This document shows positions 7,949-17,490 of a DNA stretch of 64,000 nt, piece after piece (position 1 is the first letter of the stretch; the number at the start of each line of letters is the position of its first letter). Both the position numbers and the translations under genes were made by a program. The DNA comes from Candidatus Gastranaerophilales bacterium (GTDB lineage Bacteria > Cyanobacteriota > Vampirovibrionia > Gastranaerophilales > Gastranaerophilaceae). The stretch is taken from positions 1-64,000 of the forward strand of contig CALUXW010000006.1 in the NCBI GenBank assembly GCA_944324865.1, read 5' to 3'. Under the pieces are notes generated by a model. That model saw only the letters and a program-made list of their open reading frames with translations. It had not been told where the DNA came from and ran no database searches.

Positions 7949-10065
7949 TTACCCGGGAGTGGGGCACTTTCCTGATGAGCATTTGGCAATGGGGCAGATT
8001 GAGGCTTTTGGGGCTCATCTGTTACAAAAGGTCTTTGTGGCTTTTGTATTTCAGTATTATTTGCAGGTAACTGTACATTAACACCAGCACTTTCTACTTG
8101 AAGGTTTTGAGTATTTTGATTATCGCTAAACCCCTCTTGCAAATCGTCAAACTCTGAATCATCCTGTCCTTGCCCATCTTCAACATCTTTTATTTCTTTT
8201 GGCAATTCATCAGTTCCGTTTAATTTTGGATAATCAAATACCGAATCTGCAAAATTTGTCGTAGCAACTTTCATATAATCAGCCCACACTTTCGCAGGTA
8301 AGCCGCCACCAGTAATCCCCGGCAACTTTGTGTTGTCATCATTTCCTAACCAAACACCCACAACTATATCAGGGGTATATCCCATAAACCAAGCATCATG
8401 GTAATCATCTGTTGTCCCAGTCTTGCCTGCTACTGCTTTTGAAATATTAGCAGCTCTACCCGTGCCGACCTCAACTACTTTTCTAAGCATATATGTCATA
8501 CCTGCAGCAGTATCAAAACTTATAACTTTTACTATTTTTGGTCCTGAATTTTCATATATAACAACACCACGTGAATTTTCAACTCTTTCAACCGCATATG
8601 GTTTTACCCTAAAACCACCATTTGCAAATGCACCGTATGCAACTACCATATCATATAATTTAACACCATTTGAACCTAAAGCAATTGTTAAATCATTCTG
8701 TAAGGGAGTTGTTATGCCCATTTCTCTTGCGGTTGTAATAACTGCATCAGTACCGGTTTTTTTAATAAGCCTTACCGCTGCAACATTTGATGATATAGCA
8801 AGTGCTTTCCATATTGGTATCTTGCCTCTATACTTACTACCATAATTGCGAGGGGACCAATTTTTAAAAGTAATCGGAGAGTCATCAATTATATCATCTA
8901 CACCAACTCCCTGTTGTAAAGCGGCAGTATAAACAAAAGGTTTAAAAGCAGACCCGGGAGGTCTAATAGCATTTACAATTCTATCATATTGACTTTGTTC
9001 ATAATTTTTACCCCCAACATAAGAATAAATTCTACCTGTCGTAGGTGAAAAAGAAAAGAGAGCCATCTGTGTTTTATTCGCCTTAAGCCCATAAGCATTT
9101 AAATCATTGACGATAGCATTTTGTGCCGCCTCTTGTGATTTCATATCAAGGGTAGTATAAATTTTAAGACCACCCTGAGAGATCTCCTGTTCTTCAAAAC
9201 CTAAATGCTCGAGCTCATTTAAAACAAAATCAATAAAATAAGGGGCTTTATTAAACGAATATAAACGAGGTTTATTACTCAAATGGAGTTGCTCATTTTT
9301 AGCCTGTTCATATTGTTCTTTTGTAATACAGCCTGTTTTATACATCCTTTTTAAAACTTGATTTCTGCGATTAATTGCGGCATCAGGATTTTGAAATGGC
9401 GAGTATACACTTGGCGCCTGGGGTAATCCGGCAATAAGTGCAGTTTCTGCAAGAGTAAGCTCATCAAGATCTTTGTCAAAATATGTCTTAGAAGCACTTA
9501 ATACTCCATAAGTACCAGAACCTAAGTATACAGAGTTTAAATATAATTCGAGGATTTCATCTTTTGAAATTGTTTTTTCGATTCTATGTGCAATAATTAA
9601 TTCCTTTATTTTTCTGTCAAAGGTTCTTTCGTTTGATAAAAATAAAATCCTTGCAAGCTGCTGTGTAATTGTACTGGCGCCTTGTTTTAAAGAGCCTGCA
9701 CGGATATTTGCAAATATTGAACGCACTAAGCCTAATGTGTCAAATCCTCTGTGTTTATAGAAATTTTTATCTTCAGTGGAAATAACTGCATTTTTTAAAT
9801 CAGCAGGAATATCATTTATTGAAATTTTCTCAAATCTAAAAACCGTAAATGTTTTTATAACTTCACCATCAAGAGAATAAATACTGGTAACCGGGTTTGG
9901 TTTAATATCATCAAAATTCGAAATAGGTGGCAATGATGCAAGGTAAAGATTAAAAGCTGCAACCGCTGCCAAAAAAGCTGATAGAGCCATCATAGAAAAA
10001 TATAAAAATATATTTCTCTTTTTTACCCCCCTTTTTGTTTGTTTTTTCCTAATTTTTCCAGCCAT
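7945..10065 (-). CDS. mrcA: Class A penicillin-binding protein (PBP1A-type)
   Basis: A bifunctional peptidoglycan synthase anchored by one N-terminal membrane segment (about 19-43). The glycosyltransferase domain (~80-250) has the catalytic E98 in STEDKNFYKHRG and the QGASTITQQ motif. The transpeptidase domain (~330-600) has the SxxK nucleophile (S372, K375), SSN (425-427) and KTGT (548-551). The last ~90 residues are acidic then Pro/Gln-rich, probably disordered. The promoter reads TTGCAT-17-TAAAAT-6-ATG, with no Shine-Dalgarno. The gene occupies the place where rpsE would normally follow rplR, but a terminator separates it from the ribosomal operon. Confidence 0.95.
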   Translation of the reverse strand: MAGKIRKKQTKRGVKKRNIFLYFSMMALSAFLAAVAAFNLYLASLPPISNFDDIKPNPVTSIYSLDGEVIKTFTVFRFEKISINDIPADLKNAVISTEDKNFYKHRGFDTLGLVRSIFANIRAGSLKQGASTITQQLARILFLSNERTFDRKIKELIIAHRIEKTISKDEILELYLNSVYLGSGTYGVLSASKTYFDKDLDELTLAETALIAGLPQAPSVYSPFQNPDAAINRRNQVLKRMYKTGCITKEQYEQAKNEQLHLSNKPRLYSFNKAPYFIDFVLNELEHLGFEEQEISQGGLKIYTTLDMKSQEAAQNAIVNDLNAYGLKANKTQMALFSFSPTTGRIYSYVGGKNYEQSQYDRIVNAIRPPGSAFKPFVYTAALQQGVGVDDIIDDSPITFKNWSPRNYGSKYRGKIPIWKALAISSNVAAVRLIKKTGTDAVITTAREMGITTPLQNDLTIALGSNGVKLYDMVVAYGAFANGGFRVKPYAVERVENSRGVVIYENSGPKIVKVISFDTAAGMTYMLRKVVEVGTGRAANISKAVAGKTGTTDDYHDAWFMGYTPDIVVGVWLGNDDNTKLPGITGGGLPAKVWADYMKVATTNFADSVFDYPKLNGTDELPKEIKDVEDGQGQDDSEFDDLQEGFSDNQNTQNLQVESAGVNVQLPANNTEIQKPQRPFVTDEPQKPQSAPLPNAHQESAPLPGN

Positions 10066-10071
10066 GACAAT

Positions 10072-10100
10072 ATTTTATATAGAAATTAATAAATATGCAA
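10072..10100 (-). promoter_or_regulatory. mrcA promoter, leaderless geometry
   Basis: Minus strand: TTGCAT (10100-10095), 17-base spacer, TAAAAT (10077-10072), six bases, ATG at 10065. Confidence 0.55.
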
Positions 10101-10108
10101 CTTTTCAT

Positions 10109-10146
10109 AAAATAAGCCCGCAATAATTATCTTGCGAGCTTATTTT
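10109..10146 (-). terminator. Terminator of the ribosomal protein operon
   Basis: A 15-bp hairpin with one mismatch pairs 10109-10123 with 10132-10146 (core AATAAGCCCGCAA) around an 8-base loop. AT-rich flanks give U-tracts in both directions. It lies just after the rplR stop and upstream of the mrcA promoter. Confidence 0.8.
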
Positions 10147-10159
10147 ATATTTAATAATC

Positions 10160-10522
10160 TTAAAATTCAAGACCATTTTCACGTGCAGCATCAGCTAATG
10201 CTTCAACTCTACCATGGAACAAAAAACCACCTCTGTCAAATACTACAGCTTTTATGCCCTTTGCCAGTGCTTTTTTTGCAAGGTCAGCACCTACTACTTT
10301 TGCAGCTTCAATATTTCCACCATGCCCTAAGCCCAAATCTTTGATTTTAGAAGATGATGAAACCAAAGTCACACCTTTTGTATCATCAATTATTTGAGCA
10401 TAAATATGCTTAATTGAACGATATACAGCTAATCTTGGACACTCTGAAGTACCTGCAATTTTTAGTCTTACACGTCTGTGTCTTTTTTGCGTCTGCTCTT
10501 TTCTGTTAATTTGTTTAATCAT
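10160..10522 (-). CDS. rplR: 50S ribosomal protein L18
   Basis: 120-aa 5S rRNA-binding protein of the large subunit, with the typical [11 protein letters not shown]-terminus and [13 protein letters not shown]-terminal motif. The frame is open up to 10558, but ATG 10522 has a good AAAGGAA Shine-Dalgarno and matches the family start. It is the last gene of the operon here; rpsE, rpmD, rplO and secY, which normally follow, are absent. Confidence 0.97.
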   Translation of the reverse strand: MIKQINRKEQTQKRHRRVRLKIAGTSECPRLAVYRSIKHIYAQIIDDTKGVTLVSSSSKIKDLGLGHGGNIEAAKVVGADLAKKALAKGIKAVVFDRGGFLFHGRVEALADAARENGLEF

Positions 10523-10581
10523 TTTTTTTCCTTTCACCAAAACCGATGTCTTATTCAAGCTCGGTTCATATTGGCTTTACA

Positions 10582-11121
10582 CTATTTTTTACCTGCTTTT
10601 CCGGCTTTACGTCTTACATATTCACCTTCGTAACGGACACCCTTTCCTTTATAAACTTCCGGAGGACGTTTAGAGCGAATTTGAGCCGCTACATCACCAA
10701 CCATTTGTTTATTTGAACCTGTTACAGTGATTTTCGTATTTGCTTCGACAGCAATTTTAATACCTTGTGGCGGTTCTATGATTATAGGGTGTGAATAGCC
10801 CAATTGCAAATTTAATGCAGTTCCTTGCATTTGAGCCCTGTAACCAACACCTTGAATTTCAAGTTTCTTAGTAAAACCTTCCTTCACACCTGTTATAACA
10901 TTTTGAACAAGTGTCCTTGAAAGCCCATGTAAAGAACGAGATTTTCTATCATCATTTTTTCTTGTCAAGACAATTTCTTTACCATCAAGCTTAACTTCAA
11001 TTTCATCCCTTACTTGTACCGATTCTGTACCCATCGGACCTTTTGCCGTAACTAGATTATTTTCGATTTTAACGTCTACTCCATCCGGGATAATTACTGG
11101 CAATTTTCCTATTCTGGACAT
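10582..11121 (-). CDS. rplF: 50S ribosomal protein L6
   Basis: 179-aa large-subunit protein near the factor-binding site; MSRIGKLPV at the start and KRPPEVYKGKGVRYEGE near the end are diagnostic. ATG 11121 is chosen for its AAAGGAG Shine-Dalgarno; the open frame to 11139 adds only six residues. Standard spc-operon position between rpsH and rplR. Confidence 0.97.
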   Translation of the reverse strand: MSRIGKLPVIIPDGVDVKIENNLVTAKGPMGTESVQVRDEIEVKLDGKEIVLTRKNDDRKSRSLHGLSRTLVQNVITGVKEGFTKKLEIQGVGYRAQMQGTALNLQLGYSHPIIIEPPQGIKIAVEANTKITVTGSNKQMVGDVAAQIRSKRPPEVYKGKGVRYEGEYVRRKAGKAGKK

Positions 11122-11196
11122 ATTTTTCTCCTTTTGCAATTATGCGGGACCGCTTCGTTGTAATTACAACAAATCAACCCAGTAAATAAATATTAA

Positions 11197-11592
11197 CTAC
11201 CAAACGTAACAAAGAACTTCGCCGCCTAAATTTTGAGTACGAGCAGCCTTATCTGTCATCAGGCCTTTGCTTGTAGAAATTACTGCAATACCCATACCAT
11301 CAAACACTCTTGGCAAGTTTTTTGCCTTTGAATAAGTTCTCAAACCCGGTGTAGAAACTCTTTTTAAATTAGTAATAACCGGCTTTTTGTTATAATACTT
11401 CAAAGTGACATCAATAACCTTAAAACCATTCTCATCTTTTAGCTCAAAATCTTCAATATAACCTTCTTCTTTGAGAAGTTTTATTAGTTCAACTTTTAAT
11501 TTTGAAGCGGGGATTAAAACATTTGAATGATTAACTTGATTAGCATTTCTAATACGAGTCAATGCATCGGCGATTGGATCTGTAACTGTCAT
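11197..11592 (-). CDS. rpsH: 30S ribosomal protein S8
   Basis: 131-aa primary 16S rRNA-binding protein; MTVTDPIADALTRIRNA and the C-terminal GGEVLCYVW are family hallmarks. The frame is open to 11691, but ATG 11592 has AGGAAGGAA upstream and is the family start. In E. coli S8 represses its own operon by binding spc mRNA; the structured spacer just upstream here is a candidate equivalent site (inference). Confidence 0.97.
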   Translation of the reverse strand: MTVTDPIADALTRIRNANQVNHSNVLIPASKLKVELIKLLKEEGYIEDFELKDENGFKVIDVTLKYYNKKPVITNLKRVSTPGLRTYSKAKNLPRVFDGMGIAVISTSKGLMTDKAARTQNLGGEVLCYVW

Positions 11593-11610
11593 TTTTATTT
11601 CCTTCCTACT

Positions 11611-11698
11611 TGCAAGCTTATCTTGCAGTTTAGTGTAATACATATGCACATCGTGCAAAAAAATTTTATTATAAAAGCGCAGCAAATGCAAACTGCGC
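11611..11698 (-). promoter_or_regulatory. Three tandem hairpins between rpsZ and rpsH
   Basis: Three hairpins lie in a 111-base spacer: GCGCAG/CTGCGC (11677-11682/11693-11698), TGCAC/GTGCA (11645-11649/11653-11657) and TGCAAG/CTTGCA (11611-11616/11622-11627). Read on the minus strand, the GC-rich first hairpin is followed by TTTTATAATAAAA and a run of T, which resembles an attenuator and also contains a TATAAT. Confidence 0.5.
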
Positions 11699-11703
11699 CG
11701 ATA

Positions 11704-11910
11704 CTACCAAGAAGATTTTGTTACGCCTGGCAATAAACCTCGATGGGCGAACTGTCTGAGACAGATTCTGCAAAGACCAAAATCTCTATGAAAACCATGG
11801 GGTCTTCCACAGATTGAACAACGATTATGAAGTCTTACCTTGGGATACTTACCCTTTGCAGCAAGCATTTCACGTGTTCTTTCTTTGTTTATCATTGCTT
11901 TTTTAGCCAT
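11704..11910 (-). CDS. rpsZ: 30S ribosomal protein S14, zinc-binding type (S14Z)
   Basis: 68 aa with two CxxC pairs (C31/C34 and C47/C50) that would bind zinc, and the [14 protein letters not shown] core. This is the short zinc-containing form placed between rplE and rpsH, as in Firmicutes. Slightly longer than the common 61 aa because of an insertion around residues 12-22. Confidence 0.95.
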   Translation of the reverse strand: MAKKAMINKERTREMLAAKGKYPKVRLHNRCSICGRPHGFHRDFGLCRICLRQFAHRGLLPGVTKSSW

Positions 11911-11935
11911 TTTTTTAATTTCTCCTGTTATTTAC

Positions 11936-12490
11936 TTATTTTTTAAACGGCATACCTAAAGCTGCAAGCAAACTTCTTGCTTCTTCATCGGTAGTTGCTG
12001 TTGTTATAATTGAAATATTCATACCCTTAACAATATCAACTTCTTCATAGTGTATTTCAGGGAATAGAGCTTGTTCTTTTAAACCAAAAGTATAGTTACC
12101 ACGACCATCAAAGGAATTTTTAGAAATACCTCTAAAGTCACGAATTCTTGGCAATACAACGCAGATTAACTTTTGAAGAAAATCATACATTTTTTCGCCC
12201 CTCAATGTAACCATTGAACCAACAGGCATTCCTTCTCTTAATTTAAAGGCAGAAATTGACTTTTTAGCTTTTGTAACAACAGCTTTTTGGCCTGCAATTT
12301 TGGTTAGCTGATTAACTATTGTTTCAGCAAGTTTAGAATTGTGGCAAGCTTCGCCTACGCCCATATTAATAACAATTTTACTTAATTTTGGTATTTGAAG
12401 ATCATTTGCATAATTAAATTCTTGTTTTAACTTTGCACGAACTTCTTCATTGTATTTATCTTTTAAATTTCTAGTGACTGTTTTTGCCAT
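11936..12490 (-). CDS. rplE: 50S ribosomal protein L5
   Basis: 184-aa protein contacting 5S rRNA and P-site tRNA. Recognisable by [23 protein letters not shown] and FPEIHYE(E)VD. It is preceded by a 73-base spacer with two hairpins rather than the short gap usual in this operon. Confidence 0.97.
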   Translation of the reverse strand: MAKTVTRNLKDKYNEEVRAKLKQEFNYANDLQIPKLSKIVINMGVGEACHNSKLAETIVNQLTKIAGQKAVVTKAKKSISAFKLREGMPVGSMVTLRGEKMYDFLQKLICVVLPRIRDFRGISKNSFDGRGNYTFGLKEQALFPEIHYEEVDIVKGMNISIITTATTDEEARSLLAALGMPFKK

Positions 12491-12512
12491 TTCTTTTTCC
12501 TTTACTTAGCCT

Positions 12513-12562
12513 TTGAGATTTTGCACAAATGCCTGTCAAATCTCAATGCCCCGCAAATGCGG
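12513..12562 (-). promoter_or_regulatory. Two hairpins in the rplX-rplE spacer
   Basis: TTGAGATTT (12513-12521) pairs with AAATCTCAA (12538-12546) over nine bases, and CCGC (12551-12554) pairs with GCGG (12559-12562) around an AAAT loop, immediately after the rplX stop. In E. coli the S8 repressor site of the spc operon lies at the rplE start, so this position is suggestive; the identity is inference. Confidence 0.45.
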
Positions 12563-12563
12563 T

Positions 12564-12911
12564 CTAAACATCTATTGTTTCATTACATTTCTTACAAACA
12601 CGAACTTTTTTATTATCTCTTACTTCATGCTTAATTCTTGTAGCTTTTTCACATGCAGGACAAACAAGCATAACTTTTGCAGCATTTAAGGGAGCTTCAA
12701 TTTTATTTAAACCACCCTGAATACCAGCCATTGGGTTTGCTTTTTGCGCTTTGGTTACAATGTTTACACCCTCAACAATTACTGTAGAGTCTTTTGTAAT
12801 AACTTCTTTAACATTACCCATTTTACCTTTGTCTTTTCCTGAAGTGACAACGACTCTATCGCCGACTTTTGCGTGAATTGAAGCTTTCTTATCTGAATTG
12901 GTTTTTGACAT
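12564..12911 (-). CDS. rplX: 50S ribosomal protein L24
   Basis: 115-aa assembly-initiator protein with the KOW motif (VGDRVVVTSGKDKGKMGNV). The C-terminus carries C84/C87 and C106/C109, a zinc-ribbon-like extension seen in some bacterial L24 proteins. Confidence 0.96.
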   Translation of the reverse strand: MSKTNSDKKASIHAKVGDRVVVTSGKDKGKMGNVKEVITKDSTVIVEGVNIVTKAQKANPMAGIQGGLNKIEAPLNAAKVMLVCPACEKATRIKHEVRDNKKVRVCKKCNETIDV

Positions 12912-12941
12912 TTTTATATTTCCTATTTTTATTAATTACCG

Positions 12942-13310
12942 TTAAATTACTTCGGGAGCAAGAGAAACTATTTTCATATAGTTTTTGTCTCTTAATTCTC
13001 TGGCAACCGGTCCAAAAACACGTGTACCTCTTGGATTGCCATCTTTATTTATAATGACTGCCGCATTGTCATCAAAGCGAATAACAGAACCGTCGTTACG
13101 CTTAATATCTGCCTTAGTCCTAACAATAACAGCACTTACAACATCAGACTTTTTAACAGTCATATTAGGAGTCGCAACCTTAACCGTTGCAACAACAACA
13201 TCACCTACTGATGCATATTTTTTATTTGAACTACCCATAACACGTATAACTAAAAGTTCTTTAGCACCTGTATTATCAGCAACTTGTAATCTTGTTTCTT
13301 GTTGTATCAT
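12942..13310 (-). CDS. rplN: 50S ribosomal protein L14
   Basis: 122-aa subunit-interface protein. [19 protein letters not shown] and [14 protein letters not shown] are diagnostic. Standard position after rpsQ. Confidence 0.98.
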   Translation of the reverse strand: MIQQETRLQVADNTGAKELLVIRVMGSSNKKYASVGDVVVATVKVATPNMTVKKSDVVSAVIVRTKADIKRNDGSVIRFDDNAAVIINKDGNPRGTRVFGPVARELRDKNYMKIVSLAPEVI

Positions 13311-13347
13311 CTCTTTATTACCTTATATATTAATACTGCCCTTTAGT

Positions 13348-13593
13348 TTATTTAGCTTCTTCAACAACTTTATCAAGAACAAATCTAACAGAAGACGAAA
13401 TTGGTCTTGATTCAACAATTGAAACTACATCTCCAACTTTTGAAGTGTTGTTTTCATCATGCACTTTATAGTTTTTTGTAAAAACCATAGCTTTTTTGTA
13501 TTTTTTATGAGTTTTGTGTTCAGCAACTTGGACCACAACGGTTTTGTCCATTTTATCGCTTACGACTGTACCTTGTTTAACTTTCTTGGGCAT
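13348..13593 (-). CDS. rpsQ: 30S ribosomal protein S17
   Basis: 81-aa OB-fold primary rRNA-binding protein. Recognisable by [14 protein letters not shown] and [13 protein letters not shown]. Standard position between rpmC and rplN. Confidence 0.97.
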   Translation of the reverse strand: MPKKVKQGTVVSDKMDKTVVVQVAEHKTHKKYKKAMVFTKNYKVHDENNTSKVGDVVSIVESRPISSSVRFVLDKVVEEAK

Positions 13594-13620
13594 TTTATTA
13601 TTTCCTTTGTTATTTATAAC

Positions 13621-13827
13621 CTATACATTTAATTCTTTTTGTTTTAAAATAGTTTTCAATCTTGCAATTAAACGTTTTGTTTGTCTAATTTGAGCAGGAT
13701 TTTCAAGTTGATTCATTTTATTATGTTTCATTCTTAAGGCAAATAATTCTTTTTTATAATTAAGAATTAACTCCTTAAGCTCAGAAACTGTTTTATCTTT
13801 TATTTCCTGAAGTTTCATTTTATTCAC
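13621..13827 (-). CDS. rpmC: 50S ribosomal protein L29
   Basis: 68-aa helical hairpin protein near the exit tunnel. [21 protein letters not shown] and the [14 protein letters not shown] helix fit the family. It ends one base from the rplP stop side of the operon junction, so the two are tightly linked. Confidence 0.96.
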   Translation of the reverse strand: MNKMKLQEIKDKTVSELKELILNYKKELFALRMKHNKMNQLENPAQIRQTKRLIARLKTILKQKELNV

Positions 13828-14232
13828 CTATTTTTCTACCACTCTAACCTTGATAGGCAATTTTTGTGCTGCTAACTCAAGCGCTTTTATTGCATCTTCT
13901 CTGACTGAGTATTCAATTTCAAAAAGCATTCTGCCGGGCTTAACAACAGCAACCCAGTATTCGGGGTTGCCCTTACCTTTTCCCATACGAGTTTCGGCAG
14001 GTTTTGCGGTAATCGGCTTGTCGGGGAAAATTTTAATCCAAACATTACCACCACGTTTAATTTGTCTTGTCATTGCACGACGAGCTGCTTCTATTTGTCT
14101 GCTTGTAATCCAAGCAGGCTCAAGAGACTGCAATCCATAGCTACCGAATTCAAGAGTTGTGCCTCTTGTTTCGGTTCCCTTCATATTGCCTTTCATTTTT
14201 TTTCTGAATTTAGTTTTTTTAGGCATTAACAT
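13828..14232 (-). CDS. rplP: 50S ribosomal protein L16
   Basis: 134-aa protein at the A-site of the large subunit. [12 protein letters not shown] and the [17 protein letters not shown] segment are diagnostic. Two nearby ATGs exist (14232 and 14226); the GGAG at about nine bases favours 14232, giving the common MLMPKK start. Confidence 0.97.
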   Translation of the reverse strand: MLMPKKTKFRKKMKGNMKGTETRGTTLEFGSYGLQSLEPAWITSRQIEAARRAMTRQIKRGGNVWIKIFPDKPITAKPAETRMGKGKGNPEYWVAVVKPGRMLFEIEYSVREDAIKALELAAQKLPIKVRVVEK

Positions 14233-14259
14233 TTTGATTTGCTCCTATTAATTAAAGAA

Positions 14260-15006
14260 CTAGGCTTCAACCTTGTCCTGTTGTATTTCTTCATTACGTT
14301 TTCTTCTACTATTAAAACGCGCATTATCTTTATTTGTTGCTTTCTTTGTTTTAATATTTTGATCAGCCTTTTCACCGGGCATCAAATCACCCTTGAATAC
14401 CCAGACCTTGACACCGATTTTACCCATTACTGTATCAGCTTCAGCAAAACCGTATTGAACATCGGCCCTTAAAGTTTGTAGAGGAATTCTACCCTCTTTA
14501 GCCCACTCTGAACGAGCAATTTCAGCACCGCCTAAACGACCTGAAACCATGACCTTAATACCTTGAACACCAGCACGCATTGTTCTTTGCATTGCTTGCT
14601 TCATTGCACGTCTAAAAGCAATACGTTTTTCCAATTGTAGTGCAATATTTTCTGCAACTAATTGTGCATCAACATCAATTCTTGCAACTTCAACAACATC
14701 AATTGACACGTTTTTGTTGTTAATAAGGTTTTGAACTGCAACTCTCAAGTCGTCAATACCTTGACCACCTCTACCCACAACAATACCGGGCTTAGCAGTA
14801 ACAACAGTAATGTTAACATTTTGTGCTTTTCTTGCAATGTTAATTCTTGATACACCTGCTGCGTACAATTTCTTCTTAACAAACTTTCTGATTTTTGCAT
14901 CTTCAGCAATAAATTCAGCGTACTTCTTTTTATTAGCAAACCAAGTACTTACCCAAGGTTCGATTATTCCGATTCTAAATCCGGTTGGATGTGTCTTTTG
15001 TCCCAA
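14260..15006 (-). CDS. rpsC: 30S ribosomal protein S3
   Basis: 248-aa mRNA-entry-channel protein with KH domain ([12 protein letters not shown]). The [14 protein letters not shown] start is typical. The C-terminal ~30 residues are a basic, Lys/Asn/Arg-rich tail. Confidence 0.98.
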   Translation of the reverse strand: MGQKTHPTGFRIGIIEPWVSTWFANKKKYAEFIAEDAKIRKFVKKKLYAAGVSRINIARKAQNVNITVVTAKPGIVVGRGGQGIDDLRVAVQNLINNKNVSIDVVEVARIDVDAQLVAENIALQLEKRIAFRRAMKQAMQRTMRAGVQGIKVMVSGRLGGAEIARSEWAKEGRIPLQTLRADVQYGFAEADTVMGKIGVKVWVFKGDLMPGEKADQNIKTKKATNKDNARFNSRRKRNEEIQQDKVEA

Positions 15007-15016
15007 AGTTCTTCTC

Positions 15017-15352
15017 CTAGTTTCTTGTTAACTTAACTGTTAAATGTGATGTTCTTTTAAATCTCTTGTACATTCTGCCTTGTGCACGAGGCCTTACTCT
15101 TTTATAAGTTACACTCTCGTCGGCAAATATTTCAGAGATTTTTAATGCGTCAGCATTTGCACCGAACTTTTCAGATGCGTTTGCAATTGCTGCGTTGAGG
15201 TTTTTTTCAACAACTCTTGCTGCAAAATAAGGCATAAATTTTAGCATTTTTTTAGCTTCGAGTGCATTTTTACCTCTTACAAGATTAATTACTCTACGTA
15301 ACTTTCTTGCCGTCATTTTTATATTCGTTTGTTTCGCTGTCGCTTCTTGCAT
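15017..15352 (-). CDS. rplV: 50S ribosomal protein L22
   Basis: 111-aa protein whose hairpin lines the exit tunnel. [15 protein letters not shown] and the C-terminal [10 protein letters not shown] are characteristic. AAGGAA lies about nine bases before the ATG. Confidence 0.97.
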   Translation of the reverse strand: MQEATAKQTNIKMTARKLRRVINLVRGKNALEAKKMLKFMPYFAARVVEKNLNAAIANASEKFGANADALKISEIFADESVTYKRVRPRAQGRMYKRFKRTSHLTVKLTRN

Positions 15353-15382
15353 AATTTGTATTCCTTATGGCTTACTTAAAAC

Positions 15383-15664
15383 TTATTTCCTTTTAGCTGT
15401 TTTATCTTGACCGGCATGACCTCTGAACGAACGTGTTGCAGCAAATTCGCCCAACTTATGACCGACCATTTGTTCTGTAACATAAACTGGAACATGAGTC
15501 TTACCGTTATGAACAGCAATTGTATGACCTAACATAGCAGGTACAATCATAGATGCTCTGGACCAAGTTTTAATTACTTTCTTTTCCTGAGTTTCATTTA
15601 ATTTATTTATTTTCTTTTCTAAAGATTCATGTACAAATGGACCTTTTTTTAATGAACGAGCCAT
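15383..15664 (-). CDS. rpsS: 30S ribosomal protein S19
   Basis: 93-aa head protein of the small subunit. [11 protein letters not shown], the [21 protein letters not shown] core and [14 protein letters not shown] are diagnostic. Confidence 0.98.
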   Translation of the reverse strand: MARSLKKGPFVHESLEKKINKLNETQEKKVIKTWSRASMIVPAMLGHTIAVHNGKTHVPVYVTEQMVGHKLGEFAATRSFRGHAGQDKTAKRK

Positions 15665-15688
15665 CTAGTCGTGTTCTCCTTACTTATT

Positions 15689-16516
15689 TTATTTTTTTCT
15701 TCTTCTTACAATTAATTTAGATGATGCTTTATTTGGGTTTCTGGTTTTTTGACCAAGAGCCGGACGACCCCAAGGAGTTTTGGGATTACCACCTGGACCC
15801 GTTTTACCTTCACCACCACCATGTGGGTGATCTACAGGGTTCATTGTAACACCACGAACTGTAGGTCTTACACCAAGATAACGAGTTCTTCCGGCTTTAC
15901 CTGTTGAAAGGTTTTTAAATTCCGAATTACCCAGAGTACCCACTGTTGCATAACATTCTTTTCTAACCATTCTCATTTCTGAGGAGGGAAGTTTTATAGT
16001 AACATAGTCACCTTCTTTTGCCATTAATTGAGCACCCATACCAGCCGAACGTACCATTTTGGCACCACGTCCCGGGAAGAGCTCAATGTTATGAACAATT
16101 GTACCTAAAGGAATAGCTTCAAGAGGAAGTGCATTTCCCGGTTTAATGTCAGCATCAGGACCTGAAATTACAGTATCACCTACATTTAAATTTTCAGGTG
16201 TTAAAATATATCTTTTCTCACCGTCAGCATAAACTACAAGGGAAATCCTGACATTTCTGTTAGGATCATATTCAACAGTCTTAACAAATCCTACAACGCC
16301 CACTTTGTTTCTTTTGAAATCAATTACGCGGTAAGCTTGTTTATGTCCTCCACCTTGATGTCTTGTTGTTATTCTACCTGTATTATTTCTTCCGCCTTTT
16401 TTTCTTAAAGGTTTTAATAGTGATTTTTCAGGTGTATCAGTTGTAATTTCAGAAAAATCAGCTCTTGTCATACCTCTTTGACCGGGGGAAGTTGGATTAA
16501 TCTTACGAGTTGCCAT
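15689..16516 (-). CDS. rplB: 50S ribosomal protein L2
   Basis: 275-aa protein required for subunit joining and peptidyl-transferase structure. The strictly conserved [17 protein letters not shown] segment carries the functional histidine. Confidence 0.98.
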   Translation of the reverse strand: MATRKINPTSPGQRGMTRADFSEITTDTPEKSLLKPLRKKGGRNNTGRITTRHQGGGHKQAYRVIDFKRNKVGVVGFVKTVEYDPNRNVRISLVVYADGEKRYILTPENLNVGDTVISGPDADIKPGNALPLEAIPLGTIVHNIELFPGRGAKMVRSAGMGAQLMAKEGDYVTIKLPSSEMRMVRKECYATVGTLGNSEFKNLSTGKAGRTRYLGVRPTVRGVTMNPVDHPHGGGEGKTGPGGNPKTPWGRPALGQKTRNPNKASSKLIVRRRKK

Positions 16517-16522
16517 TGTTAT

Positions 16523-16831
16523 CTACACTCCTGTCAATTCTTCAATAGGATCGCCAACGATTGTAACGATGGCTTTCTTACCTGATTGTGTTCTACCGAA
16601 CTTTAAGCCCATTCTTTTTTGGTGAGAGGGCATATATACAGTCCTTACTTTCTTAACTTTGCGATTCGGATAAGCAAGTTCGATTGCTTGTGCGATCTCT
16701 ACTTTTGAAGCAGTTTTTGCTACTTCAAAAGTGTATACGTTATTAGCTACATTAGCCATGGACTTTTCAGTAATTATTGGCTTTTTAATAATATCGTATA
16801 ATTTTTCTTTGTTGGTTCTTGTATTTGCCAT
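16523..16831 (-). CDS. rplW: 50S ribosomal protein L23
   Basis: 102-aa exit-site protein that docks trigger factor and SRP. IIKKPIITEKSM and KVKKVRTVYMP fit. Its ATG overlaps the rplD stop (TAATG). Confidence 0.97.
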   Translation of the reverse strand: MANTRTNKEKLYDIIKKPIITEKSMANVANNVYTFEVAKTASKVEIAQAIELAYPNRKVKKVRTVYMPSHQKRMGLKFGRTQSGKKAIVTIVGDPIEELTGV

Positions 16832-17481
16832 TATTTCGCCAACCTTTCAGTTATTTCATTGATTGCAGCCTCTGTAACTATCAAGCTGTTTGCTTCAATT
16901 AAATCTTTAACGTTTAAATTGGATGGCAATAACAACTTAACATTTGCCAAGTTTCTTGCGCTCAATTCAAGATTTTTATTTTCATCAGCTTTCAAGTCTG
17001 CAATAACTAAAATCTTGCCTGTAGCATTCAAATCTTTAAGGATTTTTGCCATTGCTTTTGTTTTTACTTCTTTTAGTTCAGAGAAATCTTTTACAACAGT
17101 CATTGCTTCCAATTTAGCACTAAGTGCAGACTTGAGCGCAAGCTTTCTTGCCTTTTGGGGCATATTTGTTTCATAGCTTCTCGGTTTTGGTCCGAATACT
17201 ACACCACCGCCTGCAAACAACGGTGAACGGATTGAACCTGCACGAGCTCTACCTGTACCTTTTTGTTTCCAAGGTTTTTTACCGCCGCCTGAAACTTCAG
17301 CTCTTGTTTTTGTACAAGCTGTGCCTCTGCGAGCATTATTTAGCTGTCTTTTAAGAGCTAAGTGCATAACGTGGATATTGGGTTCAACGCCAAACACTTT
17401 GCCGTCAAGACTCAATTCGCCAAGCTGGCTTCCTGAAGTGCTTAATAATTTTACTGTTTGAGTTTTTGTATTTTCAGTCAT
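16831..17481 (-). CDS. rplD: 50S ribosomal protein L4
   Basis: 216-aa exit-tunnel protein. The tunnel loop GGKKPWKQKGTGRARAGSIR is intact. In E. coli L4 autoregulates the S10 operon; I do not see a recognisable equivalent leader here. Confidence 0.97.
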   Translation of the reverse strand: MTENTKTQTVKLLSTSGSQLGELSLDGKVFGVEPNIHVMHLALKRQLNNARRGTACTKTRAEVSGGGKKPWKQKGTGRARAGSIRSPLFAGGGVVFGPKPRSYETNMPQKARKLALKSALSAKLEAMTVVKDFSELKEVKTKAMAKILKDLNATGKILVIADLKADENKNLELSARNLANVKLLLPSNLNVKDLIEANSLIVTEAAINEITERLAK

Positions 17482-17490
17482 TTTATACCT

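Noticed and set aside
8423-8845. 140-aa plus-strand reading frame inside mrcA
   Set aside because: It is the antisense shadow of the transpeptidase domain, with no ribosome-binding site.
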